Notes: generated from the letters alone by a model not told the origin. 64,000 bases of DNA from JAHJQQ01 sp963737555 (GCA_963737555.1 CAVTTB010000009.1:483087-547086), one strand, 5' to 3'; counted from the first letter of the stretch, positions 45,785-54,167 are shown. Made by a program: numbers and translations.

Positions 45785-47419
45785 TCACGTAATCACCGTG
45801 GGCCGCTCCCGTCCGGTGTGGCGTCGAATGCCGGCGAGTTCATCGGCAATGCGAATCAGATCGGCAAGCGCAACTTGGCTGTCCAGGCCTTGTTTCGCGA
45901 CATCCGCTTCGTAGCGTTCCAGATACACGCGCAGCGTGGCGCCTGCGGTGCCGGTGCCTGACAAACGGTAGACGATGCGCGAGCCGTCGGTGAAGCCGAT
46001 ACGGATGCCCTGGTTCTGACTGAGGCTGGCATCGATGGGGTCGGTGTAGGCGAAGTCATCGGCATACTCGACGCTGTAGGCGCCGAAGTTGCGTCCCGGC
46101 AGCGTGGCGAATTGCGCACGCACGCCGTCGATCAGCGTGTTGGCGGCGGCACTGTCGACGCTTTCGTAATCGTGGCGTGAATAATAGTTGCGACCGAAGC
46201 GCTGCCAGTGTTCCTGCACGATGGCCGCGACCGATTGGCCGCGCACGGCCAGCAGGTTCAACCAGAACAGCACCGCCCACAGACCGTCTTTTTCGCGCAC
46301 ATGATCCGAGCCGGTACCGAAGCTTTCTTCACCACACAGCGTGACCTTGCCGGCATCGAGCAGATTACCGAAGAACTTCCAGCCGGTCGGTGTTTCGTAG
46401 CAGGGTAGACCGAGGGCCTTGGCGACACGATCGGCGGCCTGGCTGGTGGGCATGGAACGCGCGATGCCGACGATGCCGGTGGCGTAACCGGGCACGGAGG
46501 TCGCGTTGGCGGCGAGTATGGCGAGGCTGTCGCTGGGTGTGACGAAGAAATTGCGGCCGAGGATCATATTGCGGTCGCCATCGCCATCGGAGGCGGCACC
46601 GAAATCGGGTGCATCGTCACCGAACAGTATTTCCACGAGTTCGTGCGCGTAGGTGAGATTCGGATCGGGGTGGCCGCCGCCGAAATCTTCGAGCGGTGTG
46701 GCATTCATCAGACTGTCGGCGGGCGCACCCAGGCGGCGCACCAGGATCTCTTCGGCATACGGGCCGGTGATCGCGTGCATGGCATCGAAGCGCAGGCGGA
46801 ATTTGCCGCTCTGAAACAGTGTGCGGATGCGCGCGAAGTCGAACAGCGACTCCATCAGGTCGGCGTAATCGGCGACCGGGTCGATGACCGCGACGGTCAT
46901 CTCACCGAGGCGATATTCACCTAATGTATCCAACGGCAGATCGTCCGCCTGCACGATCCGGTAGTGATCGATCTCACGGCTGCGCGCGTAGATCGCGTCG
47001 GTGATTTTTTCCGGCGCGGGACCGCCGTTGTCGGTGTTGTACTTGATGCCGAAATCTTCCGTGGGGCCGGCCGGGTTGTGGCTGGCCGAGAGGACGATCC
47101 CGCCATACGCGTTGTGTTTGCGGATCACACAGGAGGCCGCCGGTGTCGACAGCAGGCCATCGCGTCCGACCAGCACGCGGGCAATGCCGTTGGCGGCGGC
47201 CATTTTCAGAATGGTTTGAATGGCGGTGAGATTGTAATAACGGCCATCGCCACCGAGCACCAGTGTTGCGCCGCGCAGTCCCGGCACGCTGTCGTAGATC
47301 GACTGGACGAAATTCTCCAGATAATGTGCCTGCTGAAACACCGGCACCTTCTTGCGCAGGCCCGACGTGCCGGGCATCTGGTCGGTGAACGGGGTGGTGC
47401 GAACATCTGTAACCTGCAT
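45785..47419 (-). CDS. pgm: Alpha-D-glucose phosphate-specific phosphoglucomutase
   Basis: Interconverts glucose-1-phosphate and glucose-6-phosphate. The 544 residues match family length (about 546). Start MQVTDVRTTPFTDQMPGTSG, followed by LRKKVPVFQQAHYLENFVQS. The phosphoserine loop is IVLSASHNPAGPTEDFGIKY (catalytic Ser) and the Mg2+ loop is FGAASDGDGDRNMILG. The sugar-binding CGEESFGTGSDHVREKDGLW and phosphate-binding YRLSGTGTAGATLRVYLE are present. The ATG at 47419 follows AAAGG; a longer upstream extension in frame is not family-like. It supplies glucose-1-phosphate to GlgC, whose gene is 30 kb away. Confidence 0.97.
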   Translation of the reverse strand: MQVTDVRTTPFTDQMPGTSGLRKKVPVFQQAHYLENFVQSIYDSVPGLRGATLVLGGDGRYYNLTAIQTILKMAAANGIARVLVGRDGLLSTPAASCVIRKHNAYGGIVLSASHNPAGPTEDFGIKYNTDNGGPAPEKITDAIYARSREIDHYRIVQADDLPLDTLGEYRLGEMTVAVIDPVADYADLMESLFDFARIRTLFQSGKFRLRFDAMHAITGPYAEEILVRRLGAPADSLMNATPLEDFGGGHPDPNLTYAHELVEILFGDDAPDFGAASDGDGDRNMILGRNFFVTPSDSLAILAANATSVPGYATGIVGIARSMPTSQAADRVAKALGLPCYETPTGWKFFGNLLDAGKVTLCGEESFGTGSDHVREKDGLWAVLFWLNLLAVRGQSVAAIVQEHWQRFGRNYYSRHDYESVDSAAANTLIDGVRAQFATLPGRNFGAYSVEYADDFAYTDPIDASLSQNQGIRIGFTDGSRIVYRLSGTGTAGATLRVYLERYEADVAKQGLDSQVALADLIRIADELAGIRRHTGRERPTVIT

Positions 47420-47543
47420 GGTGTTACCTTTATCCAGCCGTTTGAGGGGGAGACCGGTGAAGTATCTTTCAGGTGCGCCGCTATGTCTGTAACCGGACGG
47501 CCATCTGCACGGTCGTGAATTTTCACTATGGTATGATGCCAGC

Positions 47544-48084
47544 ATGTTGCTACGCGAGCCCACACAACTGCACCGCCGTCGCCAGGTCCATGACCTCGGC
47601 GAGCTCATGGCGATTTACGAGTGCAATTATATCCGGCTGCGTCAGCTGATCCCGGATCTGAATGCGGTTGCGGCGGCGGGTGGCATTTCCGTGGCGGCAG
47701 GTGCGCTCGATCTGCATTTGACCGTGTCGGAGCGCAACCGCTATACCACCACGCTGACCTTGACCTATCTGTTCGACGATGAGCACGGGCAGTTTCCCGC
47801 GCCGGATATCCAGATCCGCATCTATCACGACGCCCGGCTGGCTGAGGTCATCAGTTGTGGCCGTCGCCGCGGCGTGCGCGGTGCCACGTATGACATCGTG
47901 GCGCCGCGACTATAACCTCGATGCCAAATGGCGCATCAACCGCTTCCTGCAGAAATGGCTGGGTTATTGCCTGCGCCAGGGGCATCGCTTTCGCGCCATC
48001 GGTTCTGACAGTCTCACCCCGGCCGGTCAGTGGCCCGAGATGCTCGCCACACTCGGGCAGCCCTCCCAGAACACCGACGACTAA
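47544..48084 (+). CDS. DUF1249 (YqiB-like) family protein (frameshifted)
   Basis: Conserved cytoplasmic protein of unknown function, about 180 residues with the frame corrected. The first part (MLLREPTQLHRRRQVHDLGE, LMAIYECNYIRLRQLIPDLN) leads to TLTLTYLFDDEHGQFPAPDI, QIRIYHDARLAEVISCGRRR; after a one-base change at about 47890-47905 the other frame gives RDYNLDAKWRINRFLQKWLG and YCLRQGHRF, the DUF1249 ending. E. coli YqiB has about 140 residues. It is upstream of iscR and divergent from pgm. Confidence 0.82.
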
Positions 48085-48102
48085 CACCCTTCAGTCTAAA
48101 TC

Positions 48103-48131
48103 TTGATCGAAATACTCAGTCATTGTATAAA
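48103..48131 (+). promoter_or_regulatory. Promoter of iscR
   Basis: TTGATC (48103-48108), 17-bp spacer, TATAAA (48126-48131). The transcription start would be about 60 bp before iscR. The stretch AATACTCAGTCATTG just before the -10 could be part of an IscR-type operator, although the match is partial. Confidence 0.65.
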
Positions 48132-48196
48132 GTGATTCCCGAGTAATTCACTCTGGTACTTGGCCTGGCCTCGACCCGAGCAGCGTAGGAATCGCG

Positions 48197-48658
48197 ATGA
48201 GACTGTCTACCAAGGGTCGTTATGCCGTCACCGCCATGCTCGATCTGGCGATTCACGAAGGCAAGGGTCCAATCACGTTATTGGATATCTCACAATCTCA
48301 GGGCATTTCATTGTCTTACCTGGAACAGTTGTTCGCCAAGCTGAGGCGTGACGGACTGGTCGAGGGCGTGCGCGGCCCCGGGGGCGGCTACCGTTTGGCC
48401 AAGCCCGCCGCCGAGGTGTCGATTGCCGATATCATCACTGCCGTGGATGAGAAGGTAGACGCAACTATCTGCGAAGGAAAAGAAAACTGTCAGAACGGCG
48501 AGCGCTGCCTGACCCACGATCTGTGGACCAGCCTCAGCAAGCAGATCTTCGACTATCTGGCGGCCATCAATCTGGCGGACTTCCTGGCTCGGCCATCCGT
48601 GCACGCCCTCATCGAGCGACAGGATGATCAGGGTGCTCCGATGCCCGAGACGGCGTGA
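48197..48658 (+). CDS. iscR: Fe-S cluster assembly regulator IscR (Rrf2 family)
   Basis: Transcription factor that carries a [2Fe-2S] cluster and controls iron-sulfur biogenesis. The 153 residues begin MRLSTKGRYAVTAMLDLAIH; wing and recognition helix are in QGISLSYLEQLFAKLRRDGL and VRGPGGGYRLAKPAAEVSIA. Cluster ligands Cys92, Cys98 and Cys104 (ICEGKENCQNGERCLTH) and His107 are at the E. coli positions. Usually iscR heads iscSUA-hscBA-fdx; here no isc or suf genes follow, as the next gene is convergent. It may regulate a distant isc or suf operon. Confidence 0.94.
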   Translation: MRLSTKGRYAVTAMLDLAIHEGKGPITLLDISQSQGISLSYLEQLFAKLRRDGLVEGVRGPGGGYRLAKPAAEVSIADIITAVDEKVDATICEGKENCQNGERCLTHDLWTSLSKQIFDYLAAINLADFLARPSVHALIERQDDQGAPMPETA

Positions 48659-48692
48659 TGGTGGTGCTAACGCCTTGTCGGGCCAATGTGGT

Positions 48693-49289
48693 TCACATTT
48701 TGGTCCACACCAAGATGCGGTTGTTGGCTGGCATCGCGTAATCCTGCGCTAAACGCATTCCGGCCGTTGCGGCCAGCTGTTCCAACTCCTCGAAATTCCG
48801 CACCCCGCTGTTGGGATCGCGCGCCTTCAGCCATTGATCGAAGCGGGCGTTGCTGGCGCTGGTGAATTTTCCGCCGTAATTGAACGGGCCGTACAGACAG
48901 AAGCGTCCGCCGGCCATGAGTGCGCGGCCGACACCGGCAAACATGATTTCGACCTCGGGCCAGCTCATGATGTGCACGGTGTTGGCGCTGAAGACGCCGT
49001 CGAACATCTCCTCAGGCCATTGGTCACGCGCGACATCCAGCGCCAACGGTGGTTGGACATTGGCGAGTCCCGCGTCATCGATCCAGGCCACGATACCAGG
49101 GTGATACGCAGCGACATCGCTGGTCTGCCAGATCAGATGCGGCAACTGTTCCGCGAAGAACACCGCGTGTTGCCCCGTGCCGCTGCCGATTTCCAGCACG
49201 CGTTGCACCGCTGCGAATTCGCGGCGTAACACCTCCAGGATCGGCAGTTGGTTTTCCGCGCAGGATTCGGCAAACGGTTTCGTCGTCAA
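48693..49289 (-). CDS. DUF938 family SAM-dependent methyltransferase-like protein
   Basis: Class I methyltransferase fold, 198 residues. SAM motif I is VQRVLEIGSGTGQHAVFFAE, then TSDVAAYHPGIVAWIDDAG, FDGVFSANTVHIMSWPEVEI and GGRFCLYGPFNYGGKFTSAS, all hallmarks of DUF938 (UPF0585). Its substrate is not known. The start is a TTG that overlaps the stop of the alcohol dehydrogenase gene (TTGA), so it is the last of a three-gene coupled operon with ABM and Fe-ADH. Confidence 0.88.
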   Translation of the reverse strand: MTTKPFAESCAENQLPILEVLRREFAAVQRVLEIGSGTGQHAVFFAEQLPHLIWQTSDVAAYHPGIVAWIDDAGLANVQPPLALDVARDQWPEEMFDGVFSANTVHIMSWPEVEIMFAGVGRALMAGGRFCLYGPFNYGGKFTSASNARFDQWLKARDPNSGVRNFEELEQLAATAGMRLAQDYAMPANNRILVWTKM

Positions 49290-50473
49290 AGTCGTGCCTC
49301 CAACACCCGTGCGATTTCAGCATCGGTGAGCAACACCGGATTGGTCTTCATGCTGCTGCCGCGACTGTGCGCGACGATGTGCGGGATATCCGCGGCGGTG
49401 ATGTCATAACGCGCCAGGCGTGGCAGTTGCAGGCGTTCGGTCCAGCCTTCTAATAAATCGATCAACGCCGTGTAGGCCGCCGCCGGTTCGCGGATGCGCC
49501 GTTCGCAGAGGATTTCCGCCAGCCGCGCATACTTTCCCAGCGCGGGGTTGTCCGCCTCGCGGGTCTGCATGACGTCGATGTTCACCCGCGTGGCGCTGGC
49601 GACCAGCGTGCCGCAGACCACACCGTGGGGAATGGGGAAGAACGCGCCCATCGGTGCGGCCAGTCCATGCACCGAACCCAGTCCGACCTGCGCCAGGGTG
49701 ATGCCGGAGATCAGCGCCGCGTAGGCCATACGGCTGCGCGCGGAGTCTTGATCGCCTGTGCCTTCATACCAAGGCAACAGACCGTCGCGCGCGGCGCGCA
49801 GACCGCTGATGGCGAGCGCATCGGTGAAGGTGTTGGCGCGCAGCGAGACATAGGATTCGATCAGTTGCGTGAGCGCGTCCATACCGTTGGCGGCGATCAG
49901 TTCGGGCGGGCAACTGACCAACAGGTCCGGGTCGACGATGGCATATTCCGGCACCAGGCGTTCGTCGCGGAAGGATTTTTTGAAGCCGTCCTTGCCCGGC
50001 TGACTGAGCACGGCATTTTTAGTCGCTTCGCTGCCGGTGCCCGCCGTGGTGGGAACGGCGATGAACGGCGTCGCCGGTCCGCGATAGGGTTTCTCCGGGC
50101 CGACACCTTCCAGATAATCCATGACCGAATCGCCGTTGCGCAATAACCCGGCGATGGCCTTGGCCGCGTCCAATACGCTGCCGCCGCCGATGCCGATGAC
50201 CACATCGAAGTCGCCGGCGCGGAATTGCGCGACGGCGTCGTCGACCAACTGCGGCGACGGTTCACCGCCGACATGCAAAACATCCCAGCTCAGGTCCTGT
50301 TTGCGCAGCCCATCGAGCAGCTGTTGCCACTGCGCGGTGGCCTGCACGGCGCGGGCACCGCACACAATCAGGGTGCGGCTGCCGTAGGCGGCGGCCAGTG
50401 CCGGTACGCGGTTAAGACTGCCGGCGCCGAATTCGATCCGCGGCAAGCGTGCCAGCGAAAACGGCGCGATCAT
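49286..50473 (-). CDS. Iron-containing alcohol dehydrogenase
   Basis: NAD(P)-dependent group III alcohol/aldehyde reductase of 395 residues, soluble. The N-terminal Rossmann part has VVIGIGGGSVLDAAKAIAGL (dinucleotide) and IAVPTTAGTGSEATKNAVLS; the metal-binding part has SCPPELIAANGMDALTQLIE (Asp) and GSVHGLAAPMGAFFPIPHGV (His residues). It overlaps its neighbours by 4 bp on both sides, in a tightly coupled operon after an ABM protein. Substrate unknown; may reduce or oxidise a short-chain aldehyde or diol. Confidence 0.93.
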   Translation of the reverse strand: MIAPFSLARLPRIEFGAGSLNRVPALAAAYGSRTLIVCGARAVQATAQWQQLLDGLRKQDLSWDVLHVGGEPSPQLVDDAVAQFRAGDFDVVIGIGGGSVLDAAKAIAGLLRNGDSVMDYLEGVGPEKPYRGPATPFIAVPTTAGTGSEATKNAVLSQPGKDGFKKSFRDERLVPEYAIVDPDLLVSCPPELIAANGMDALTQLIESYVSLRANTFTDALAISGLRAARDGLLPWYEGTGDQDSARSRMAYAALISGITLAQVGLGSVHGLAAPMGAFFPIPHGVVCGTLVASATRVNIDVMQTREADNPALGKYARLAEILCERRIREPAAAYTALIDLLEGWTERLQLPRLARYDITAADIPHIVAHSRGSSMKTNPVLLTDAEIARVLEARL

Positions 50474-50769
50474 GAGGCCTCCGGCAGCAGGCCGTGATAG
50501 GACACACCACGGCGCGGCTGCGCCATCCATCCCGCGACCGCGTCGCGCCAAGCCAGGTAATGTGCCGTCGCTTTATGCGCGACCGCATCAGCGGCGCTCG
50601 CATAGGCCTCGTAGAGGATGAACTCGGTGGGGTCTTCCGCCGATTGCAGGACATCGAAACGCAAATTGCCCGGTTCGCGCACCGAGGCCAGGTGGTTGGT
50701 GCGGCTGGCGGCGATGAAATCCTGAACATGTTCAGGGATGACGCGGACATGGACCAAGGTAACGTGCAT
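50470..50769 (-). CDS. Antibiotic biosynthesis monooxygenase (ABM) domain protein
   Basis: Small ferredoxin-like barrel of 99 residues: MHVTLVHVRVIPEHVQDFIA, EPGNLRFDVLQSAEDPTEFI, LYEAYASAADAVAHKATAHY. ABM proteins include LsrG (AI-2 phosphate isomerase) and YgiN quinol monooxygenase; the FxLYExY motif with a downstream H-x-x-T-x-H fits this group. GGAGG precedes the ATG. First gene of the operon with Fe-ADH and DUF938. It may act on a quinone or hydroxy-ketone that the next enzyme handles; inference only. Confidence 0.88.
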   Translation of the reverse strand: MHVTLVHVRVIPEHVQDFIAASRTNHLASVREPGNLRFDVLQSAEDPTEFILYEAYASAADAVAHKATAHYLAWRDAVAGWMAQPRRGVSYHGLLPEAS

Positions 50770-50940
50770 CGAGGGCTCCTCCGTGGGCGCTCAAGCCTAG
50801 CGTCCCGACTGGGCTCTGCCAAGTGCGGCAACGCTGCGGCGCATTTTTCAACCGCCCGTTAAGTTAAGCCGTGCGACAACCGACACAGTAGTCATGCCCC
50901 GATCAACGCAGTGCCTATTCACACTCACCTCGACTCACGG

Positions 50941-52485
50941 ATGACAGTTCCGATGACCCAGGACACCCCCCAAATGTCGCCAGCCGATGACGACATCACG
51001 CAGGCCGCCCCGGATAAGACTCCGCGCAGCCTCGCCGAATGGGTGGAAAAACTCAGCGACAAGGGCATGCCGGCCTTTGCCAGGACCATCAAAGACATTT
51101 CCGGCATTGCCTCCGATCAAGAAAGCTCGGCGGCGGAACTGTCACGGGTCGTGCTTCAGGATGCGGCCATGACCGCGCGCCTGCTGCGCGTGGCCAACAG
51201 TCCGATGTATTGCCTAAGCCAATCAGGACGCAGCGTCAGCACCGTGTCGCGCGCCGTGGTGTTGCTGGGCTTCGACACCGTGCGCAGTCTGTGCCTGTCC
51301 ATTGCCGTCATCGATGCGATCAACAGCAGTCCGCAGAAATCGCGGGTTGCGGAGCACATGGCGCGTTCGTTTCACGCGGCGGTGCAGGCACGCGCGTTCG
51401 CGGTAAAGCGCCGCGATCCCTCGCCCGAGGAGGTGTTCATCGCCACCTTGCTGTGCAACATCGGTGATCTGGCCTTCTGGAGTCTGAAGAGCGATGCCGC
51501 CCCCAAGCTCGATGAGGCCCTGCAACGTCCCGACTGTGATCGCGCGCGCACCGAGCGTGCGGTGCTGGGATTCGAACTCAACGAATTGAGTCTGGGCCTG
51601 GCGCGCAAATGGCAATTGGGCAAGCTGTTGGAAAATACCCTGGAGAACAAGGGCGACAAGGATCCGCGCGTCGGTAGCGTGCGCATGGCGCAGGAATTGG
51701 CACAGAAGGCGGAGAAAGGTTGGGATTCGCCGGAGGTCAAGCGATTCATTGGTCGTGTCGCCGAAACCCTGTATATGCCGCTCCAGGATGTCACCAAGCT
51801 GGTGCATGAGAATGCCAGCGAGGCCGCGAAAACGGCGCAGTATTTCGGTGTCGGTACGGCGGGTGACCGTATCCCGTTACCGGATGCGCAGCGCAAAGCC
51901 GCCGAGCACCGTGCTGGCGCAGAGGCACGACAGGAAACCGTCAAGCCGAAATTCGCCCTGCCTGATCCGATGCTGCAACTCACCATCCTGCGCGAGTTAT
52001 CGGGGATGCTGGATGGACAGCACGACATCAATCTGTTGCTGGAAATGGTGTTGGAAGGTATCTCGCGCGGTATCGGCATGGATAGGGCCTTGTTCGCCAT
52101 GCTCAACCCGGAGCGCACGCGCTTGCGCGCACGTTATGCGTTGGGTTGGGACAAGGATGATATGCGTGAAAAGTTCCTGTTCGATATCTCGCCGCTCAAG
52201 GCGAATATTTTCAGTCACGCGCTGGATGTGCGGCAGCCGCTGTGGATAGGCGGGCCGGATGCCGATCCGCGGCTGGCGAAATTGATGACGTCGGATGTGT
52301 ACGAATTGACAGGCAAGGCGCAGTTCTTCGTCATGTCGGTGGAAATCAATGGCCGTTCCATCGGCCTGTTCTACGCCGATCGGAAATCCAGCGAACGGGC
52401 CTTGGATGACGACTCCTTCATGGCGTTCCGCCACTTTTGCCAGCAGGCCAATCTGGCCCTGGCGCAATCGCGCCGCGGGCGCTGA
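50941..52485 (+). CDS. HDOD domain protein with C-terminal GAF domain
   Basis: Signalling protein of 514 residues. The HDOD domain (about 35-270) contains LSDKGMPAFARTIKDISGIA, VLQDAAMTARLLRVANSPMY and VLLGFDTVRSLCLSIAVIDA, but lacks a full HD metal site as usual for HDOD. After a Lys/Ala-rich linker (about 290-340), a GAF domain starts at LQLTILRELSGMLDGQHDIN, with GISRGIGMDRALFAMLNPER and GRSIGLFYADRKSSERALDD. HDOD-GAF proteins are found in second-messenger and stress responses, but the ligand is not known. A GTG 10 codons upstream (50911) is the alternative start; neither has a strong ribosome-binding site. A solitary gene. Confidence 0.88.
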   Translation: MTVPMTQDTPQMSPADDDITQAAPDKTPRSLAEWVEKLSDKGMPAFARTIKDISGIASDQESSAAELSRVVLQDAAMTARLLRVANSPMYCLSQSGRSVSTVSRAVVLLGFDTVRSLCLSIAVIDAINSSPQKSRVAEHMARSFHAAVQARAFAVKRRDPSPEEVFIATLLCNIGDLAFWSLKSDAAPKLDEALQRPDCDRARTERAVLGFELNELSLGLARKWQLGKLLENTLENKGDKDPRVGSVRMAQELAQKAEKGWDSPEVKRFIGRVAETLYMPLQDVTKLVHENASEAAKTAQYFGVGTAGDRIPLPDAQRKAAEHRAGAEARQETVKPKFALPDPMLQLTILRELSGMLDGQHDINLLLEMVLEGISRGIGMDRALFAMLNPERTRLRARYALGWDKDDMREKFLFDISPLKANIFSHALDVRQPLWIGGPDADPRLAKLMTSDVYELTGKAQFFVMSVEINGRSIGLFYADRKSSERALDDDSFMAFRHFCQQANLALAQSRRGR

Positions 52486-52574
52486 ATGTAGGGTTTAATC
52501 ATTGCAGAACTCGCATGCCGCGCCCGGCTCTGGCATGCTAAGCGACGTCGAAGCTCTTGTTCAGGGAGAACATC

Positions 52575-53363
52575 ATGTCGCAACGTCTGCTGGGTTTTTT
52601 ACTGATCCTCATCGCGTCCATTGCGCACGCGGAAATCCAAACTCAAGTCATCGAATATCCCGTCGGCGCCGCGCGCATGACCGGCTATCTCGCCTACGAC
52701 GACGCCATCAGCGGCCCACGTCCCGGTGTATTGGTCGTGCACGAATGGTGGGGGCATAACGCCTATGCGCGCAAACGCGCGGAGATGCTCGCGCAACTCG
52801 GCTATACCGCGTTTGCGGTGGATATGTACGGTGATGGAAAGGTCGCCGATCATCCGGACAATGCCATGGCCTTCATGCAGGCCGTGGCCAATAATCTGCC
52901 CGAGGCGGAGCGCCGCTTCAGCGCGGCACGTGCGGTGCTGGAACAGCAGCCGAGCGTCGACAAGCAGCACATCGCCGCGATCGGCTATTGCTTCGGCGGC
53001 GGCATGGTTCTGCACATGGCGCGCGTCGGCATGGATCTGGATGGGGTGGTGAGTTTCCACGGCTCACTGGGCACGCAAAGCCCGGCGCGGGCCGGTCAGG
53101 TCAAGGCGCGCGTGTTGGTGTTCAACGGCGCGGACGATGTCATGGTCAAACCCGAGCAGGTCCAGGCGTTTGAACAGGAGATGCGCGCAGCCAACGTCAA
53201 TGCCGAAGTGGTGAACTATTCCGGCGTTAAACACGGTTTCACCAATCCCGAGGCCGATGATTTTGCCAAGCGCTTCGATATGCCGCTCGCCTATAACGCG
53301 CAGGCAGATGCCGCATCCTGGGCACGCATGCAGACGTTCCTGAAATCGGTGTTTGCGCAGTGA
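52575..53363 (+). CDS. Exported dienelactone hydrolase family protein
   Basis: Alpha/beta hydrolase of 262 residues with an N-terminal signal peptide MSQRLLGFLLILIASIAHA. The dienelactone-hydrolase signatures are GVLVVHEWWGHNAYARKRAE, GYCFGGGMVLHMARVG (nucleophile Cys in place of Ser), an acidic residue in VFNGADDVMVKPEQ and the catalytic His in SGVKHGFTNPEADD. So the Cys-Asp-His triad of the family is complete. The periplasmic site is predicted. AGGGAGAA lies before the ATG. Likely a carboxylic ester or lactone hydrolase, substrate unknown. Confidence 0.93.
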   Translation: MSQRLLGFLLILIASIAHAEIQTQVIEYPVGAARMTGYLAYDDAISGPRPGVLVVHEWWGHNAYARKRAEMLAQLGYTAFAVDMYGDGKVADHPDNAMAFMQAVANNLPEAERRFSAARAVLEQQPSVDKQHIAAIGYCFGGGMVLHMARVGMDLDGVVSFHGSLGTQSPARAGQVKARVLVFNGADDVMVKPEQVQAFEQEMRAANVNAEVVNYSGVKHGFTNPEADDFAKRFDMPLAYNAQADAASWARMQTFLKSVFAQ

Positions 53364-53373
53364 TGTCCATCCT

Positions 53374-53440
53374 GTAGGAGCGGCCTGCGGCCGCGAACGG
53401 TGCGAAACGCTGTCGGTTCGCGGCCGCAGGCCGCTCCTAC
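53374..53440. repeat. REPIN-like pair of inverted REP sequences
   Basis: GTAGGAGCGGCCTGCGGCCG... (53374-53398) returns as its exact reverse complement at 53416-53440, 25 bp per arm with a 17-bp loop. Each arm begins GTAGGAGC and has an inner GCC/GGC palindrome, as in the REP sequences of pseudomonads; two inverted copies form a REPIN. It lies 11 bp after the hydrolase stop and may also end transcription or stabilise mRNA. Confidence 0.85.
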
Positions 53441-53489
53441 CATTGCTGAAAGTAGTTCATGCCATTATTGCTTGCAGAGGAATTCACCG

Positions 53490-53895
53490 GTGTCCATCAA
53501 TAGCGAGGCGCGCGACGTTGTACCCATGCAATCGGCTGTGACGGTAGCGCATATCGTCTATGCACTGCACGCCGGTCGCCATTGTCCTGGGTATCACCGG
53601 CGCGCCGACCGTGATAGGCAGTTTTGTCGGCAGCCTGCCCTCGATCGCCGCGGTCATTCTGAATTATGTGAAGCGCGGCGACGCACGCGACACTTGGCTA
53701 GCCTCGCATTATCGCTGGCAGATCCGCACGTTCTGGTTTGCGTTGCTATGGTTGATCATCGCCGTAGTGCTGATCACGACCTTGATTGGCATTCCCATCG
53801 GCGTTGGTCTGCTGATCGCGGTCACGATCTGGTTGATCTACCGCATCGCCCGCGGCTGGCTGCGCTTGGTGGATAAGTTGGCCATGTATAGCTGA
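53490..53895 (+). CDS. Integral membrane protein, DUF4870-like (frameshifted)
   Basis: About 135 residues with three hydrophobic segments. A GTG at 53490 behind GAGG gives MSINSEARDVVPMQSAVTVA and HIVYALHA; a one-base change at about 53575 continues VAIVLGITGAPTVIGSFVGS, LPSIAAVILNYVKRGDARDT, WLASHYRWQIRTFWFALLWL and TTLIGIPIGVGLLIAVTIWL. The pattern (HIVYALH, WLASHYRWQIRTFW, WLIYRIARGWL) is that of small gammaproteobacterial membrane proteins with a DUF4870-like fold. Function unknown. The internal start MHCTPVAIV in the second frame has no ribosome-binding site. Confidence 0.78.
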
Positions 53896-54109
53896 GCGCT
53901 GGTCTGCGTCTGTTGCCGCAGGTCTTGTTTTACGAAGCGCCATCAACCTGAAATAGTGTCGCCCGTTAATTTAGGTTGCCACCCCCCCGATGAAGCGAAC
54001 CCTGCAAGGTCGTTACCTCAAGGTCGCCAGTGCCGGCGAGGCCTTCGACGCCTTCGCCCCGGCACCGCTGCCCCCGAGCCCGGCGATCTAGCGCGATTCC
54101 CTGCGCCCC
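53896..54109. other. Intergenic region with a fic relic
   Basis: The only sign of coding is the fic 5' fragment at 53990-54091. It includes a run of seven C at 53982-53988. No other feature seen. Confidence 0.4.
53990..54091 (+). pseudogene. 5' fragment of a Fic-family gene
   Basis: An ATG-to-TAG frame of 33 residues, MKRTLQGRYLKVASAGEAFD followed by AFAPAPLPPSPAI. The arrangement S-x-G-E-x-F-x-A-F-x-P-A-P-L-P-P is the typical N terminus of one group of Fic proteins (about 370 residues), after which nothing of the gene remains. It is cut just upstream of the LexA-like promoter. No fold can be formed, so it is best seen as a relic left by a deletion. Confidence 0.6.
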
Positions 54110-54138
54110 TTGATCGTTCTCACTTCGTAGCCTATGAT
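54110..54138 (+). promoter_or_regulatory. Promoter of the LexA-like/polymerase/SRAP operon
   Basis: TTGATC at 54110-54115 and TATGAT at 54133-54138 with an ideal 17-bp spacer. The inverted repeat listed next begins on the base after the -35 element and covers the spacer, the -10 element and the start region. Confidence 0.8.
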
Positions 54139-54164
54139 CCTGGCATAGGCTACGAAGTGAGAAC
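54116..54164. promoter_or_regulatory. Perfect 21-bp inverted repeat, probable LexA-like operator
   Basis: The left arm 54116-54136 (begins GTTCTCACTTCG) and right arm 54144-54164 (ends CGAAGTGAGAAC) are exact reverse complements around a 7-bp loop. It ends 3 bp before the repressor ATG. It does not contain the enterobacterial SOS box CTGT-N8-ACAG, so a different operator type is likely. It could also fold as an mRNA hairpin that hides the ribosome-binding site. Confidence 0.8.
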
Positions 54165-54167
54165 GCC

